From Gemmatimonadaceae bacterium (GTDB lineage: Bacteria > Gemmatimonadota > Gemmatimonadetes > Gemmatimonadales > Gemmatimonadaceae), in the NCBI GenBank assembly GCA_019637445.1, contig JAHBVS010000001.1, forward strand, positions 1,709,586 to 1,773,585: a DNA stretch of 64,000 bases. The letters run 5' to 3'. The position numbers were made by a program, and so were the translations under genes. The notes under the pieces are model-generated. The model saw only the letters and a list, made by a program, of their open reading frames with translations, did not search any database and had not been told where the DNA came from. This document shows, one piece after another, positions 28,129 through 36,430 of the stretch (position 1 is the stretch's first letter; each line of letters opens with the position of its first letter).

Positions 28129-29484
28129 ATGGCACAGGCGAAGCGAACGGCCCGCGTCGTCATCATCGGCGGCGGCTTTGGTGGGCTCAGCGCTGCCCAA
28201 GCCGTGGCGCGCGCCTCGGGTGTGGAGGTGCTTTTGATCGACCGCACCAACCACCATCTCTTCCAGCCGCTGCTGTACCAGGTGGCGACGACGGCGCTGG
28301 CGCCGAGCGACATCACCGCCCCGATTCGTTGGATCCTGCGTCGCCAGCGGAACGTGACGACGCTGCTCGGCAGCGTCGAATCGGTGGACCGCGGCGCCCG
28401 CGTCATCCGGGTGAAGGGCGAACCCGAGCCGATCCACTACGACTACTTGATCGTGGCGCCCGGTGCCCGGCACAGCTATTTCGGCAACGACGCCTGGGAG
28501 CGCTGGGCACCGGGCCTCAAGAGCGTCGAGGACGCGCGACGCATCCGCAAGCGCTTCCTGCTGGCCTTCGAGCGCGCGGAGTGGGAGGAGGACGAGGCGG
28601 CGCGTCGCGCGCTGCTCACCTTCGTGCTCGTCGGCGGCGGGCCGACCGGTGTGGAGCTGGCCGGCGTGTTGCCGGAGATGTGTCGCCGGGCGTTTCGGCC
28701 CGACTTCCGTCGCATCGACACGGCGATGGTGCGCGTGATCCTGTTGGAAGGCGGTCCGCGACTGCTGCCGGCATTCCCGGAATCGCTGTCCGCCCGCGCG
28801 CAGCGCGACCTCGAGCGCCTTGGCGTCGAGGTGCGCGTGAACACGATGGTCACGGACATCACGGAGTTCGGCGTGCAGGTGGGCGAGGAGTTCATCCCCT
28901 CGCAGTCGGTCTTTTGGGCTGCCGGGAACGCGGCCTCACCATTGGCGAAGACGCTGGACGTGCCACTGGACCGCAGTGGCCGCGTGCTGGTGGAGCAGGA
29001 CCTCAGCCTGCCCGGCGACCCTCGCGTCTTCGTGGTGGGCGACTGCGCCGCGGTGAAGCAGACGGACGGCAAGTGGGTGCCCGGCGTCGCACCGGCGGCG
29101 AACCAGATGGGAGCGCTGGCCGGGCACAACGTGCGCCGCGCGCTCAAGGGCGAGCCGACGAAGCCCTTCCGCTACATCAACAAGGGCGACCTCGCCACCA
29201 TTGGTCGCCACAAGGCGGTCGCAAGCTTCTTCGACGGCAAGTTCCGCTTCGCGGGCTACCTGGCCTGGTTCCTCTGGCTGTTCATCCACATCGCGTACCT
29301 TGTCGGCTTCCGCAACCGACTCAGCGTGCTGCTGCAGTGGTTCTACAACTACATCTTCTTCGAGCGCGGTGTGCGCCTGATTACCGAGACCGAGGACGCG
29401 TCGATGTCTCGGCACCCGGCGACGCAGGGGCGGACCGGGGAGTTCCACGTACGGTCTTCGCAGCAGGCTTCGGTGGATTCGTAG
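28129..29484 (+). CDS. ndh: Type II NADH:quinone oxidoreductase
   Basis: A 451-residue two-dinucleotide-fold flavoprotein: FAD site 'VVIIGGGFGGLSAAQAVA', 'NHHLFQPLLYQVATTALAPSDITAPIR' (the quinone-side signature of NDH-2), NADH site 'FVLVGGGPTGVELAGVL', and 'VFVVGDCAA'. The C-terminus contains a membrane-associating hydrophobic stretch ('GYLAWFLWLFIHIAYLVGF'). It feeds electrons from NADH into the quinone pool without pumping protons. It starts 3 bp after the PIG-L stop, so the two are co-transcribed. Confidence 0.93.
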   Translation: MAQAKRTARVVIIGGGFGGLSAAQAVARASGVEVLLIDRTNHHLFQPLLYQVATTALAPSDITAPIRWILRRQRNVTTLLGSVESVDRGARVIRVKGEPEPIHYDYLIVAPGARHSYFGNDAWERWAPGLKSVEDARRIRKRFLLAFERAEWEEDEAARRALLTFVLVGGGPTGVELAGVLPEMCRRAFRPDFRRIDTAMVRVILLEGGPRLLPAFPESLSARAQRDLERLGVEVRVNTMVTDITEFGVQVGEEFIPSQSVFWAAGNAASPLAKTLDVPLDRSGRVLVEQDLSLPGDPRVFVVGDCAAVKQTDGKWVPGVAPAANQMGALAGHNVRRALKGEPTKPFRYINKGDLATIGRHKAVASFFDGKFRFAGYLAWFLWLFIHIAYLVGFRNRLSVLLQWFYNYIFFERGVRLITETEDASMSRHPATQGRTGEFHVRSSQQASVDS

Positions 29485-29497
29485 GCTCTGGAACTGC

Positions 29498-29707
29498 AAC
29501 TGCTTTGCCACAGAGGCACAGAGACACAGAGAGCTTGAGCGCACCGCGACGGCTGCCTGCACTCTCAGTGTCTTCGTTTTTCCTATGAACTACGCGAGCG
29601 GGTCGGCGCGCTCGCCGTTCCAAAGAAAGAAGACACAGAGGCCGCACGGTCGCTTCAGCACCGTCGCGAAACCCTCTGTGTCTCTGTGCCTCTGTGGCAA
29701 AGCAGTT
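29498..29707. repeat. Palindromic octamer element A4 with nested inverted repeat
   Basis: The 34-bp outer arms (29498-29531 and 29674-29707) are exact inverted copies: AACTGCTTTGC followed by three CACAGAGR octamers. A second, inner inverted repeat (CTCAGTGTCTTC at 29564 against GAAGACACAGAG ending at 29640, one mismatch) reuses the octamer. The element is about 210 bp and fills the gap between convergent ndh and the MFS gene. Confidence 0.9.
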
Positions 29708-29715
29708 AGCAGTCT

Positions 29716-30936
29716 CTACGCCGCCGCAGAAACAGGCTTGCGTGCAGGGATGTGTGCCTCAATCCCCATCCCAATCACGATCGTGAACGCGGCCAGCGCC
29801 GCGCCCGTGAAGAAGGGGACGCCCTTGCCGAGGTAGTCGTAGGCAAAGCCCGCCCAGATCGGCCCCACGACTCGCGCCAAGCCGCCGAAGGTCTGCTGCA
29901 CGCCCATGTACAGGCCGCGCTCGTGGTTCGGGATCACCTGAGAGAGCATCCCCGTCACGCACGGGAACGTGAACGCCGTACCAAGCGGGATCAGCAACAC
30001 CGCCAGCGCCAGCGATGTGTAGTTCGTCGTGAACGGCAGCGCCAGCAAGCCCGCCGTCAGGAATGCGCCGCCGTAGCGCGAGAGCCGCGGCTCGCGGTAG
30101 CGATCCACCGCCGGGCCAAGCAGCACCGCGCGCGTGAACACCGACAGCGCGCCGATGTAGACGAACACCCAGCCGATGTTCGTCTCGTTGATGCCAAAAC
30201 GGTCATAGAGGAACAGCGCGAGGATCGCCGTCATCCCCTGGAAGGCGCCCATGCCGATGGCGTAGATCCAGATCAGTCGGCTCGCGGGCAGCGTCGGGTG
30301 CGTCGTCACGCGCAACAGGGTCTCGCGCGAACCCGAGACCTTCGGGCGGTCCGCCGTGCGCACGCCGGCCTGCTCGTTGGATTCCGTGAGGTACTTCCAC
30401 GCGAATCCCATGTTCACCACCGTGATCACAGCCGCCAGCAAGCCCGGCCACTCGGGCCCCATCCGGGCGGAGAAGGAACCGATCGCGGGTCCAAGCGCCA
30501 CACCGGCGTTCGTCGCCGCGGAGAGCCAGCCGAGCGCCTTGGCACGGTCCTGCGGCTCCGTGGCGTCTGCGACATAGGCCTGGATCACGCCGACCGTGCC
30601 GCCGCCCGCGCCCTGCACGATGCGCGACAGGAACAGGAGTTCGAGGTTTCCGGCGAACGCAAAGACGATATACGCGACGAAACTCGCGCCGAGTCCGATC
30701 ATCAGCGCCGGACGCCGACCATAACGGTCCGAGACCCGTCCCCAGGCGGGTGCGCTCAGCAGCTGCGCCACGGCAAACGACGACACGAGCAGCGCGATCA
30801 CCGTGCCTTCGCCGCCCATCCCGACGGCGTCCAGCGCCTGCCACAGCGGTCCGCGGCCCACGAAGCGCGTCGCGTAGAACGGCAACAGCGGGAGCACCAT
30901 CAGGAGCCCCACCATATCCACGAACGCGGTGACCAT
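29716..30936 (-). CDS. MFS transporter (TetA/multidrug type); N-terminus uncertain
   Basis: From ATG 30936 the protein has 406 residues and about twelve membrane helices, with the DHA1 motif A 'WGRVSDRYGRRPALMIGLG' and motif C-like 'LGWLSAATNAGVALGPAIG'. It resembles tetracycline/multidrug drug:H+ antiporters. The conserved first helix seems to begin upstream of this ATG: the frame reads PLGKLVVLMVTAFVDMVG with no ATG, GTG or TTG before a stop. A well-placed -10 box and ATG exist at 31006 but in another frame, so either a rare start codon or a frameshift is involved. Confidence 0.85.
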   Translation of the reverse strand: MVTAFVDMVGLLMVLPLLPFYATRFVGRGPLWQALDAVGMGGEGTVIALLVSSFAVAQLLSAPAWGRVSDRYGRRPALMIGLGASFVAYIVFAFAGNLELLFLSRIVQGAGGGTVGVIQAYVADATEPQDRAKALGWLSAATNAGVALGPAIGSFSARMGPEWPGLLAAVITVVNMGFAWKYLTESNEQAGVRTADRPKVSGSRETLLRVTTHPTLPASRLIWIYAIGMGAFQGMTAILALFLYDRFGINETNIGWVFVYIGALSVFTRAVLLGPAVDRYREPRLSRYGGAFLTAGLLALPFTTNYTSLALAVLLIPLGTAFTFPCVTGMLSQVIPNHERGLYMGVQQTFGGLARVVGPIWAGFAYDYLGKGVPFFTGAALAAFTIVIGMGIEAHIPARKPVSAAA

Positions 30937-31013
30937 CAGGACTACGAGCTTGCCCAGCGGAGAACCCTCGAGGCTGCGGGCGGCTGCCGGCCGGATGGGC
31001 AGGCATTCCCTGA

Positions 31014-31019
31014 AAGATA
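31014..31019 (-). promoter_or_regulatory. -10 box TATCTT upstream of the MFS gene
   Basis: On the minus strand TATCTT is followed after 7 nt by an ATG (31006), the leaderless pattern seen elsewhere, but this ATG is one frame away from the transporter. It is either the promoter of a longer leader or a hint of a frameshift. Confidence 0.35.
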
Positions 31020-31058
31020 CACGGGTTAACTACTACTGGTCGGCGTCGGGCCGGGCGG

Positions 31059-31064
31059 TAACTT
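31059..31064 (+). promoter_or_regulatory. -10 box TAACTT, predicted leaderless start
   Basis: TAACTT lies 6 nt before GTG 31071 of mlaE; the same hexamer and spacing precede nadA and the alkA-like gene. Confidence 0.55.
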
Positions 31065-31070
31065 CGAAGG

Positions 31071-31847
31071 GTGATAGAGGCCATTGGGCGGTCCGTCCGG
31101 AAGTCCCTGGGCGCCATCGGAGCGGCGGGGCGGCTCACCGTCGAGTCGGGCCGTTCCCTGCAGGACGTCTCGACTTGGGGCCCGAACTTCTCGCAGCAGG
31201 CCCGGCAGCTGGGCGTGGACTCCCTGCCCATCGGCATCCTGATTGCGCTGTTCACCGGCGTGGTGCTCTCGCTGCTGGCCAGCTACAGCTTCACCGGTGC
31301 CGTGCCACGCTACTTGGTCGGCACGCTGGTGCAGAAGACCATCATGATGGAGCTCGCACCCGTGCTCACCGGTCTCGCGCTGGCCGGTCGCGTCGGCGCC
31401 AACATCGCCGCCGAAATCGGCACGATGCGCGTCACGGAACAAGTTGATGCGCTCGAGACCTTGTCCTTCGACCCCGTGGCGTACCTCGTCGTACCGCGCG
31501 TCCTCGCGGGCGTACTGATGTTTCCCGTGGTCGTGGGCGTCGCGATGATGGTGGGACTTGGCGCCGGCTGGGGCGCCTCGCTGGTGCTGCTGGACCTGAG
31601 CACGCCGGAGTTCCTCAAGGGCGTGCGGTTGTTTTTCGACAACTTCGACGTACGCTACGGCCTCGTGAAGGCGGCCAGCTTCGGCTTCGCGGTCACCATC
31701 CTCGCGTCGGCCAACGGCCTCCGCACCCGCGGCGGCGCGCAGGGCGTCGGAGGTGCGGCCACGCAGGCCGTGGTGCAATCTGCAGTGTTCATCCTCGTCC
31801 TCGACGCGTTCTGGGCGATGGTCTGGCTCCTCGGGAGGGCCACATGA
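31071..31847 (+). CDS. mlaE: MlaE-family lipid ABC transporter permease
   Basis: A 258-residue permease with about five membrane helices and the family signature 'ELAPVLTGLALAGRVGANIAAEIGTMRVTEQVDALETLSFDPVAYLVVPRVLAG'. It moves phospholipid between inner and outer membranes with MlaD, MlaF and other partners. The MCE gene follows with a 4-bp ATGA overlap. The ATPase gene (mlaF) is not adjacent, so it must be elsewhere in the genome. Confidence 0.92.
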   Translation: MIEAIGRSVRKSLGAIGAAGRLTVESGRSLQDVSTWGPNFSQQARQLGVDSLPIGILIALFTGVVLSLLASYSFTGAVPRYLVGTLVQKTIMMELAPVLTGLALAGRVGANIAAEIGTMRVTEQVDALETLSFDPVAYLVVPRVLAGVLMFPVVVGVAMMVGLGAGWGASLVLLDLSTPEFLKGVRLFFDNFDVRYGLVKAASFGFAVTILASANGLRTRGGAQGVGGAATQAVVQSAVFILVLDAFWAMVWLLGRAT

Positions 31848-32854
31848 AGCGGCGGTCGAACGATTGGATCGTGGGCGCCACCGTGCTCGGTGGAATGGCA
31901 CTGGTGGTCGTTGTCACGATGTGGCTGCAACAGGCCGACATCGGCCAGCAGCGCGTGGAAGTCACGGCGCGCTTCCGCGAGGTCGGCAACATGGCGGTGG
32001 GCAACGCCGTCGTGATCCGCGGCGTGCGCGCGGGGCGCGTGGATGACATCCACCTGGCCGACAGCGGCTGGGTGACCACGACACTGCTGCTGGATCCCGG
32101 CATTCAGTTGCCGCCCAATCCCGTGGTGCTCACGCAGGCATCCACGCTGTTCGGAGAATGGCAGGCCGTGATTACCCAGCGCGATGCCGTGCCGGCCATT
32201 CGCGAAGTGGTCCTGCAGCTGCAGGACTCCGCCGGAGCGCCGGCCAACACGCTCGCGGGCGCCGTGCTGCCAGACATCGCGCAGCTGACCTCGGTGGCGG
32301 GCGGCATCGCCGGCAACGTGGCCTCGGTGGCCGAGCGCGTGCGCACGGCCTTCGACGACTCCGCGGCGCGCGAACTGCGCACCACCATCCGCAACCTCAG
32401 CGTGATGTCCACCGAGCTCACGCGCACGGTGCGCCTGCAGTCGCAGAATCTGGATATGATTGCCGCGCAGGTGCGCGCCGGGGTGGGCGACCTGTCGTCC
32501 GGTGCGGCCGCGCTGCAGCGCTCCGTCGGCCGGCTCGACTCCGCGACCTCGGCGGGTGAGATCGCACGCATTGTCGCCGACGCCCAGGCCGCTGCCGCCG
32601 ACCTCCGGCAGATGAGCGGGCGCCTGAACGAGATGTCGGAGTCGTTGATGCGCGCCGAGAACAGCCTGTCGCGTGCCATTACGAAAGCGGACACGCTGCT
32701 CGGCAGGGTCGAGCGAGGTGAAGGTTCGCTGGGCCTGCTGTTCAACGACCCAAGTCTGTATCGAAACACGGACTCGCTGCTGGTGGACCTGCGCGTGCTG
32801 CTGTCGGAGTTTCGCGCGAATCCCAAGCGCTTCGTCAACCTGAGCATCTTCTGA
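31844..32854 (+). CDS. mlaD: MCE/MlaD-family lipid-binding protein
   Basis: The 336-residue protein has one N-terminal membrane anchor ('DWIVGATVLGGMALVVVVTMWL'), an MCE domain ('VEVTARFREVGNMAVGNAVVIRGVRAGRVDDIHLADSGWVTTTLLLDPGIQLPPNPVVLTQASTLFGEWQAVI'), and a long helical C-terminal region with coiled-coil character ending in 'SLGLLFNDPSLYRNTDSLLVDLRVLLSEFRANPKRFVNLSIF', as in many Mce/Ttg2C proteins. It should form the periplasmic ring that carries lipid from MlaE. Its stop overlaps the presumed start of nadB. Confidence 0.9.
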   Translation: MKRRSNDWIVGATVLGGMALVVVVTMWLQQADIGQQRVEVTARFREVGNMAVGNAVVIRGVRAGRVDDIHLADSGWVTTTLLLDPGIQLPPNPVVLTQASTLFGEWQAVITQRDAVPAIREVVLQLQDSAGAPANTLAGAVLPDIAQLTSVAGGIAGNVASVAERVRTAFDDSAARELRTTIRNLSVMSTELTRTVRLQSQNLDMIAAQVRAGVGDLSSGAAALQRSVGRLDSATSAGEIARIVADAQAAAADLRQMSGRLNEMSESLMRAENSLSRAITKADTLLGRVERGEGSLGLLFNDPSLYRNTDSLLVDLRVLLSEFRANPKRFVNLSIF

Positions 32855-34362
32855 CCCAGCGCATCCGCACGCGATTCCTCGTCATCGGGTCGGGAATCGC
32901 AGGGCTCCACACGGCGGGTCGTTGCTCCGACCACGGCGACGTGGTCGTGCTGACCAAGCGCACGTTGCGCGACTCCTCCACCGCCTGGGCGCAGGGCGGC
33001 ATCGCGGCGGCGCTCGGCGCGGGCGACTCGCCCGAACTGCACCGCCTGGACACGCTGGCCGCCGGCGCGGCGTTGTGCGATGCGGCCGCCGTCGAGGTGC
33101 TGGTCGCCGAGGGGCCGGCGCGCGTGCGCGAGCTGGCCGACGCGGGCGCGCAGTTCGACCTCGACGAACACGGACGCTTCACGTTGGGCCGCGAGGCCGC
33201 GCACTCGCGCAAGCGCATCGTGCACGCCAAGGGTGACCAGACGGGCGCCGAGGTCTCGCGGGCGCTGATCCACCGCGTGCGTGAGCGCGAGAACATCGAG
33301 GTGCTGGAGACGGCGCGCGCGCTGGACCTCATCGTTTCCGGCGGGCGCTGCTGCGGCGTGCGCGCGGCGGTGGGTGGACGCGCGGTGGAGATCATTGCCG
33401 ATGCCACGGTGCTGGCGACCGGAGGCTGCGGGCAGTTGTATCGCAGCACGACGAATCCACTCGTCGCGACGGGCGACGGCTACGCCATTGCACACCGCGC
33501 AGGCGCGACGGTGGCGGACATGGAGTTCGTGCAGTTCCATCCCACGGCGCTCGACACACCGGAGAACCCGCTCTCGCTGATCTCCGAGGCCGTGCGCGGT
33601 GAGGGCGCGGTCTTGGTGAATGATCGCGGCACGCGCTTCATGCTGCGCCGGCACCGCGCCGCCGAACTCGCGCCACGCGACGTCGTGGCCCGCGAGATAT
33701 TCCGTGAGCAGCAACGCGGCAGCCGCGTCTGGCTGGACGCCACCAAGCTCTCGCGCACCTTCGCGCGCCGATTCCCCGGCATCCTGGCGCTCTGCCTCGC
33801 ACGCGGCATCGATCCGCGCCGCGACCTGATTCCCGTGACGCCGGCCGCACACTACATGATGGGCGGCATCGTCACGGACCTTGCCGGCCGCTCGTCGATG
33901 GAGCGCCTCTATGCTTGCGGCGAGGTCTCACGCACCGGCGTGCACGGGGCCAACCGCCTCGCGTCGAACTCGCTGCTCGAAGGCCTCGTGTTCGCCGAGC
34001 GCGTGGCGCGCGATGCCGTCGCGCAGCCGAAGCTTCCGCGCGTGCCGCAGGCCAAGGAGTGGCGCGTGCCGGTCCTCCGTGATCGCGGCGCCGCCCAGGT
34101 CGCCGCGGACGAGATCCGCCGTCTGATGTGGGACCACGCCGGCATCGACCGCGATGCCAAGGGATTGCGGGAGGCGCGGAAGGGACTGGCGGCGATCAAG
34201 ACGCGGCTTGCGGCCGGTGCCACCGAGGAGATCAACATGGTCGAGACGGCCCAGTTGATCGTCGAGAGCGCGCTGATGCGCCGCGAGTCACGCGGCGGGC
34301 ACTATCGCAGCGACTTCCCCAAGCCCAAGAACAAATGGAAGGGTCGCCACATCGAGTGGTGA
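32851..34362 (+). CDS. nadB: L-aspartate oxidase, non-canonical start
   Basis: The first ordinary start codon in frame (GTG 32941) would remove the FAD-binding motif; upstream the frame reads LTQRIRTRFLVIGSGIAGLHTAG, with the GSGIAG Rossmann motif. The most sensible start is CTG at 32851, overlapping the mlaD stop as CTGA, or possibly ATC at 32863. The enzyme (about 503 residues) has 'STAWAQGGIAAALGAGD', 'QFHPTAL', 'RGEGAVLVNDRGTRFM', 'AAHYMMGGIVTDLAGRSSMERLYACGEVSRTGVHGANRLASNSLLEGLVFAERV' and a C-terminal helical domain. It oxidises aspartate to iminoaspartate, the first step of NAD synthesis, and leads a nadB-nadA-nadC cluster. Confidence 0.9.
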   Translation: MTQRIRTRFLVIGSGIAGLHTAGRCSDHGDVVVLTKRTLRDSSTAWAQGGIAAALGAGDSPELHRLDTLAAGAALCDAAAVEVLVAEGPARVRELADAGAQFDLDEHGRFTLGREAAHSRKRIVHAKGDQTGAEVSRALIHRVRERENIEVLETARALDLIVSGGRCCGVRAAVGGRAVEIIADATVLATGGCGQLYRSTTNPLVATGDGYAIAHRAGATVADMEFVQFHPTALDTPENPLSLISEAVRGEGAVLVNDRGTRFMLRRHRAAELAPRDVVAREIFREQQRGSRVWLDATKLSRTFARRFPGILALCLARGIDPRRDLIPVTPAAHYMMGGIVTDLAGRSSMERLYACGEVSRTGVHGANRLASNSLLEGLVFAERVARDAVAQPKLPRVPQAKEWRVPVLRDRGAAQVAADEIRRLMWDHAGIDRDAKGLREARKGLAAIKTRLAAGATEEINMVETAQLIVESALMRRESRGGHYRSDFPKPKNKWKGRHIEW

Positions 34363-34385
34363 ACCGGGGCAGGGCCCAAGGGCGT

Positions 34386-34391
34386 TAACTT
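34386..34391 (+). promoter_or_regulatory. -10 box TAACTT, predicted leaderless start
   Basis: TAACTT lies 6 nt before ATG 34398 of nadA, in a 35-bp gap after nadB. It would allow nadA-nadC to be transcribed independently of mla-nadB. Confidence 0.5.
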
Positions 34392-34397
34392 TCTACC

Positions 34398-35408
34398 ATG
34401 GTTCCACGAGCCGACCAAGAGACCGAGGCGCTGCAGCGCCGCATTCGCGCGCTGGCCAAGGAGCGCAACGCCGTCATCCTGGCGCACAACTACGAGCGCC
34501 CCGAAGTCCAGGACGTCGCAGACTTCGTCGGCGACTCCTTGGGCCTGTCCCGCGAGGCAGCGCGCACCGACGCCGATGTCATCGTCTTCTGCGGCGTGCA
34601 CTTCATGGCCGAGACGGCCGCAATCCTGTCGCCACAAAAGACGGTGTTGCTGCCCGACCTCGCCGCCGGCTGCTCACTGGCCAGCACCATCGACGCCGAG
34701 CAGCTCCGGCACTGGAAGGCCGAGCATCCCGGCGCCGTCGTGGTGGCCTATGTGAACACAACGGCCGAGGTGAAGGCCGAGAGCGACTACTGCTGCACCT
34801 CGGGCAACGCGGTCGAGATCGTGAACGCGATCCCCGAGGACCAGGAGATCCTCTTCCTGCCCGACATGTTCCTCGGCGCGCACGTGCGTCGGGTCACGGG
34901 ACGGAAGAACATCCACGTCTGGATGGGCGAGTGTCACGTGCACGCGGGGATCGACCCCGAAAACATCCGCCTTCAACGCGCGATGCATCCGGAGGCGGAG
35001 TTCTTGATCCATCCCGAGTGCGGCTGCGCCACCAGTGTGGTGGAGGCGGTGAGCGCGGGCGATGTCGATCCCGACGGCGTGCACATCCTCTCGACCGAGG
35101 GGATGATCAAGCGGCCCGGCGAGTCAGACTCAGAAACGTTCATCGTCGCCACGGAGGTGGGAATCCTGCACCGCCTCCAGCGCGCCTATCCGGGCAAGAC
35201 TTTCCACGCCGCCAACGAGCGCGCGAGCTGCGCCTACATGAAGGTGACCACGCTGCCAAAGGTGCTCGGCGCGCTCGAGCGTCTGGAGCATCGCATCACG
35301 GTGGCGCCGGAGATCGCCGCACGCGCGACACTGGCCATCGAGCGGATGGTGAGCATTGGCGGTGGGCAGCCGACGCCGGCCGGACCCGGCGTGGATCCCG
35401 GCGAGTGA
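34398..35408 (+). CDS. nadA: Quinolinate synthase
   Basis: A 336-residue NadA. Candidate [4Fe-4S] ligands are C65 ('VFCGVHFMAET'), C208 or C210 ('ECGCATSV') and C278 ('RASCAYMK'), matching the three conserved cysteines of the family. The substrate segments 'AHNYERPEVQDVADFVGDSLGLS' and 'PDMFLGAHVRRVTGRKNIHVWMGECHVHAG' are intact. It condenses iminoaspartate with dihydroxyacetone phosphate. Its stop overlaps the nadC start (GTGA). Confidence 0.95.
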   Translation: MVPRADQETEALQRRIRALAKERNAVILAHNYERPEVQDVADFVGDSLGLSREAARTDADVIVFCGVHFMAETAAILSPQKTVLLPDLAAGCSLASTIDAEQLRHWKAEHPGAVVVAYVNTTAEVKAESDYCCTSGNAVEIVNAIPEDQEILFLPDMFLGAHVRRVTGRKNIHVWMGECHVHAGIDPENIRLQRAMHPEAEFLIHPECGCATSVVEAVSAGDVDPDGVHILSTEGMIKRPGESDSETFIVATEVGILHRLQRAYPGKTFHAANERASCAYMKVTTLPKVLGALERLEHRITVAPEIAARATLAIERMVSIGGGQPTPAGPGVDPGE

Positions 35409-36325
35409 GCGCCGATCGCGAGCGCCAGCCGCCACGGCGGATCACGCCGCTCGCGACGCCTGCCTATGCGCCGCCTGGCGGCGGATTTCCATTCTCTGAA
35501 TCGCAGATTGTCGAGCTCGTGCGCACGGCGCTCGAGGAAGACCGTGCGTTCGATGACCTGACCACCTTGGCGACCGTCGTGCCCGGCCACCACGCGCGCG
35601 GCTCACTCGTCGCGCGCGCCGACGGCGTCGTGGCCGGAGTCCCGCTGGCGCTGGCGGCGTTCCGGCTGCTCGACGCGCACGTCGAGATCCGGGTGGACGC
35701 GGAGGACGGCTCTCCGGTGCGGAAGGGCGATACGGTGCTCTATCTCTCCGGTGCCGCGCGCGGCCTGCTCTCGGCGGAGCGCGTCGCGCTCAACTTCCTG
35801 CAGCGGCTCTCCGGCGTGGCAACCATGACCGCTCGATACGTGGCAGTCGTCGCCGGGACGAGCGCGCGCATCCTCGACACAAGAAAGACAACGCCCGGCT
35901 GGCGACTCCTCGAGAAGTACGCCGTGCGCTGCGGCGGTGGCATCAACCATCGGTCCACGCTCGCCGAGGCCGTGCTGATCAAGGACAACCATCTTGCCGC
36001 CTGCAACGGCGATGTGGCCGTCGCGGTACAGCGCGCGCGCGCGTACGCGCCTGGCGGAACGTTGGTCCAGATCGAGTGCGACACGGTCGCGCAGGCGCGC
36101 GCCGCCGTGGCCGCAAGAGCCGATGCGTTGCTCCTCGACAACATGCCGATCCACGCGTTGCGCGAGTGCGTCGAGCTCGCGCGCGGCCACTGCTGGACGG
36201 AGGCCTCGGGTGGAGTGTCGCTGCAGACGTTGCGTGGCATCGCCGAGACCGGCGTGGATCGCATTTCGGTCGGCGCGCTCACGCACAGCGCCCCAAGCCT
36301 CGACTTGGCGCTGGACTTCGAGTAG
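35405..36325 (+). CDS. nadC: Nicotinate-nucleotide diphosphorylase (carboxylating)
   Basis: GTG at 35405 overlaps the nadA stop. The 306-residue enzyme has a ~30-residue non-conserved N-terminal tail, then the QPRTase fold: 'VRTALEEDRAFDDLTTLATV', 'SAERVALNFLQRLSGVATMTARYV', 'ILDTRKTTPGWRLLEKYAVRCGGGINHRSTLAEAVLIKDNHL', 'IECDTVAQARAAVAARADALLLDNMP', 'EASGGVSLQTLRGIAETGVDRISVGALTHSAPSLDLALD'. All phosphate and quinolinate-binding Arg/Lys/His positions appear present. It makes nicotinate mononucleotide and completes the nadBAC cluster. Confidence 0.95.
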   Translation: MSADRERQPPRRITPLATPAYAPPGGGFPFSESQIVELVRTALEEDRAFDDLTTLATVVPGHHARGSLVARADGVVAGVPLALAAFRLLDAHVEIRVDAEDGSPVRKGDTVLYLSGAARGLLSAERVALNFLQRLSGVATMTARYVAVVAGTSARILDTRKTTPGWRLLEKYAVRCGGGINHRSTLAEAVLIKDNHLAACNGDVAVAVQRARAYAPGGTLVQIECDTVAQARAAVAARADALLLDNMPIHALRECVELARGHCWTEASGGVSLQTLRGIAETGVDRISVGALTHSAPSLDLALDFE

Positions 36326-36364
36326 TCGAGCCTCCACTCGGAGAGCAAGGCCGCGATGCTGAGG

Positions 36365-36393
36365 CGTAAGCGATTGCCCCACAATCGTTTACG
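36365..36393. promoter_or_regulatory. 12-bp inverted repeat abutting the promoter at 36396
   Basis: CGTAAGCGATTG (36365-36376) pairs with CAATCGTTTACG (36382-36393), one G-U only, around a 5-nt loop. It ends 2 nt before the -35 of the next promoter. It could be an operator or, less likely because no T-tract follows, the terminator of nadC. Confidence 0.6.
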
Positions 36394-36395
36394 AC

Positions 36396-36424
36396 TTGAC
36401 ATCGGGACTCCGATTGACTACATT
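36396..36424 (+). promoter_or_regulatory. Strong sigma-70 promoter (TTGACA-17-TACATT)
   Basis: TTGACA at 36396-36401 and TACATT at 36419-36424 are separated by 17 bp: a near-consensus housekeeping promoter and the clearest one in the window. It predicts a 5' leader of about 185 nt before ATG 36616. Confidence 0.8.
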
Positions 36425-36430
36425 GATGGA

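Noticed and set aside
32941-34362. nadB starting at GTG 32941
   Set aside because: That start would delete the FAD-binding GxGxxG motif visible immediately upstream in the same frame.
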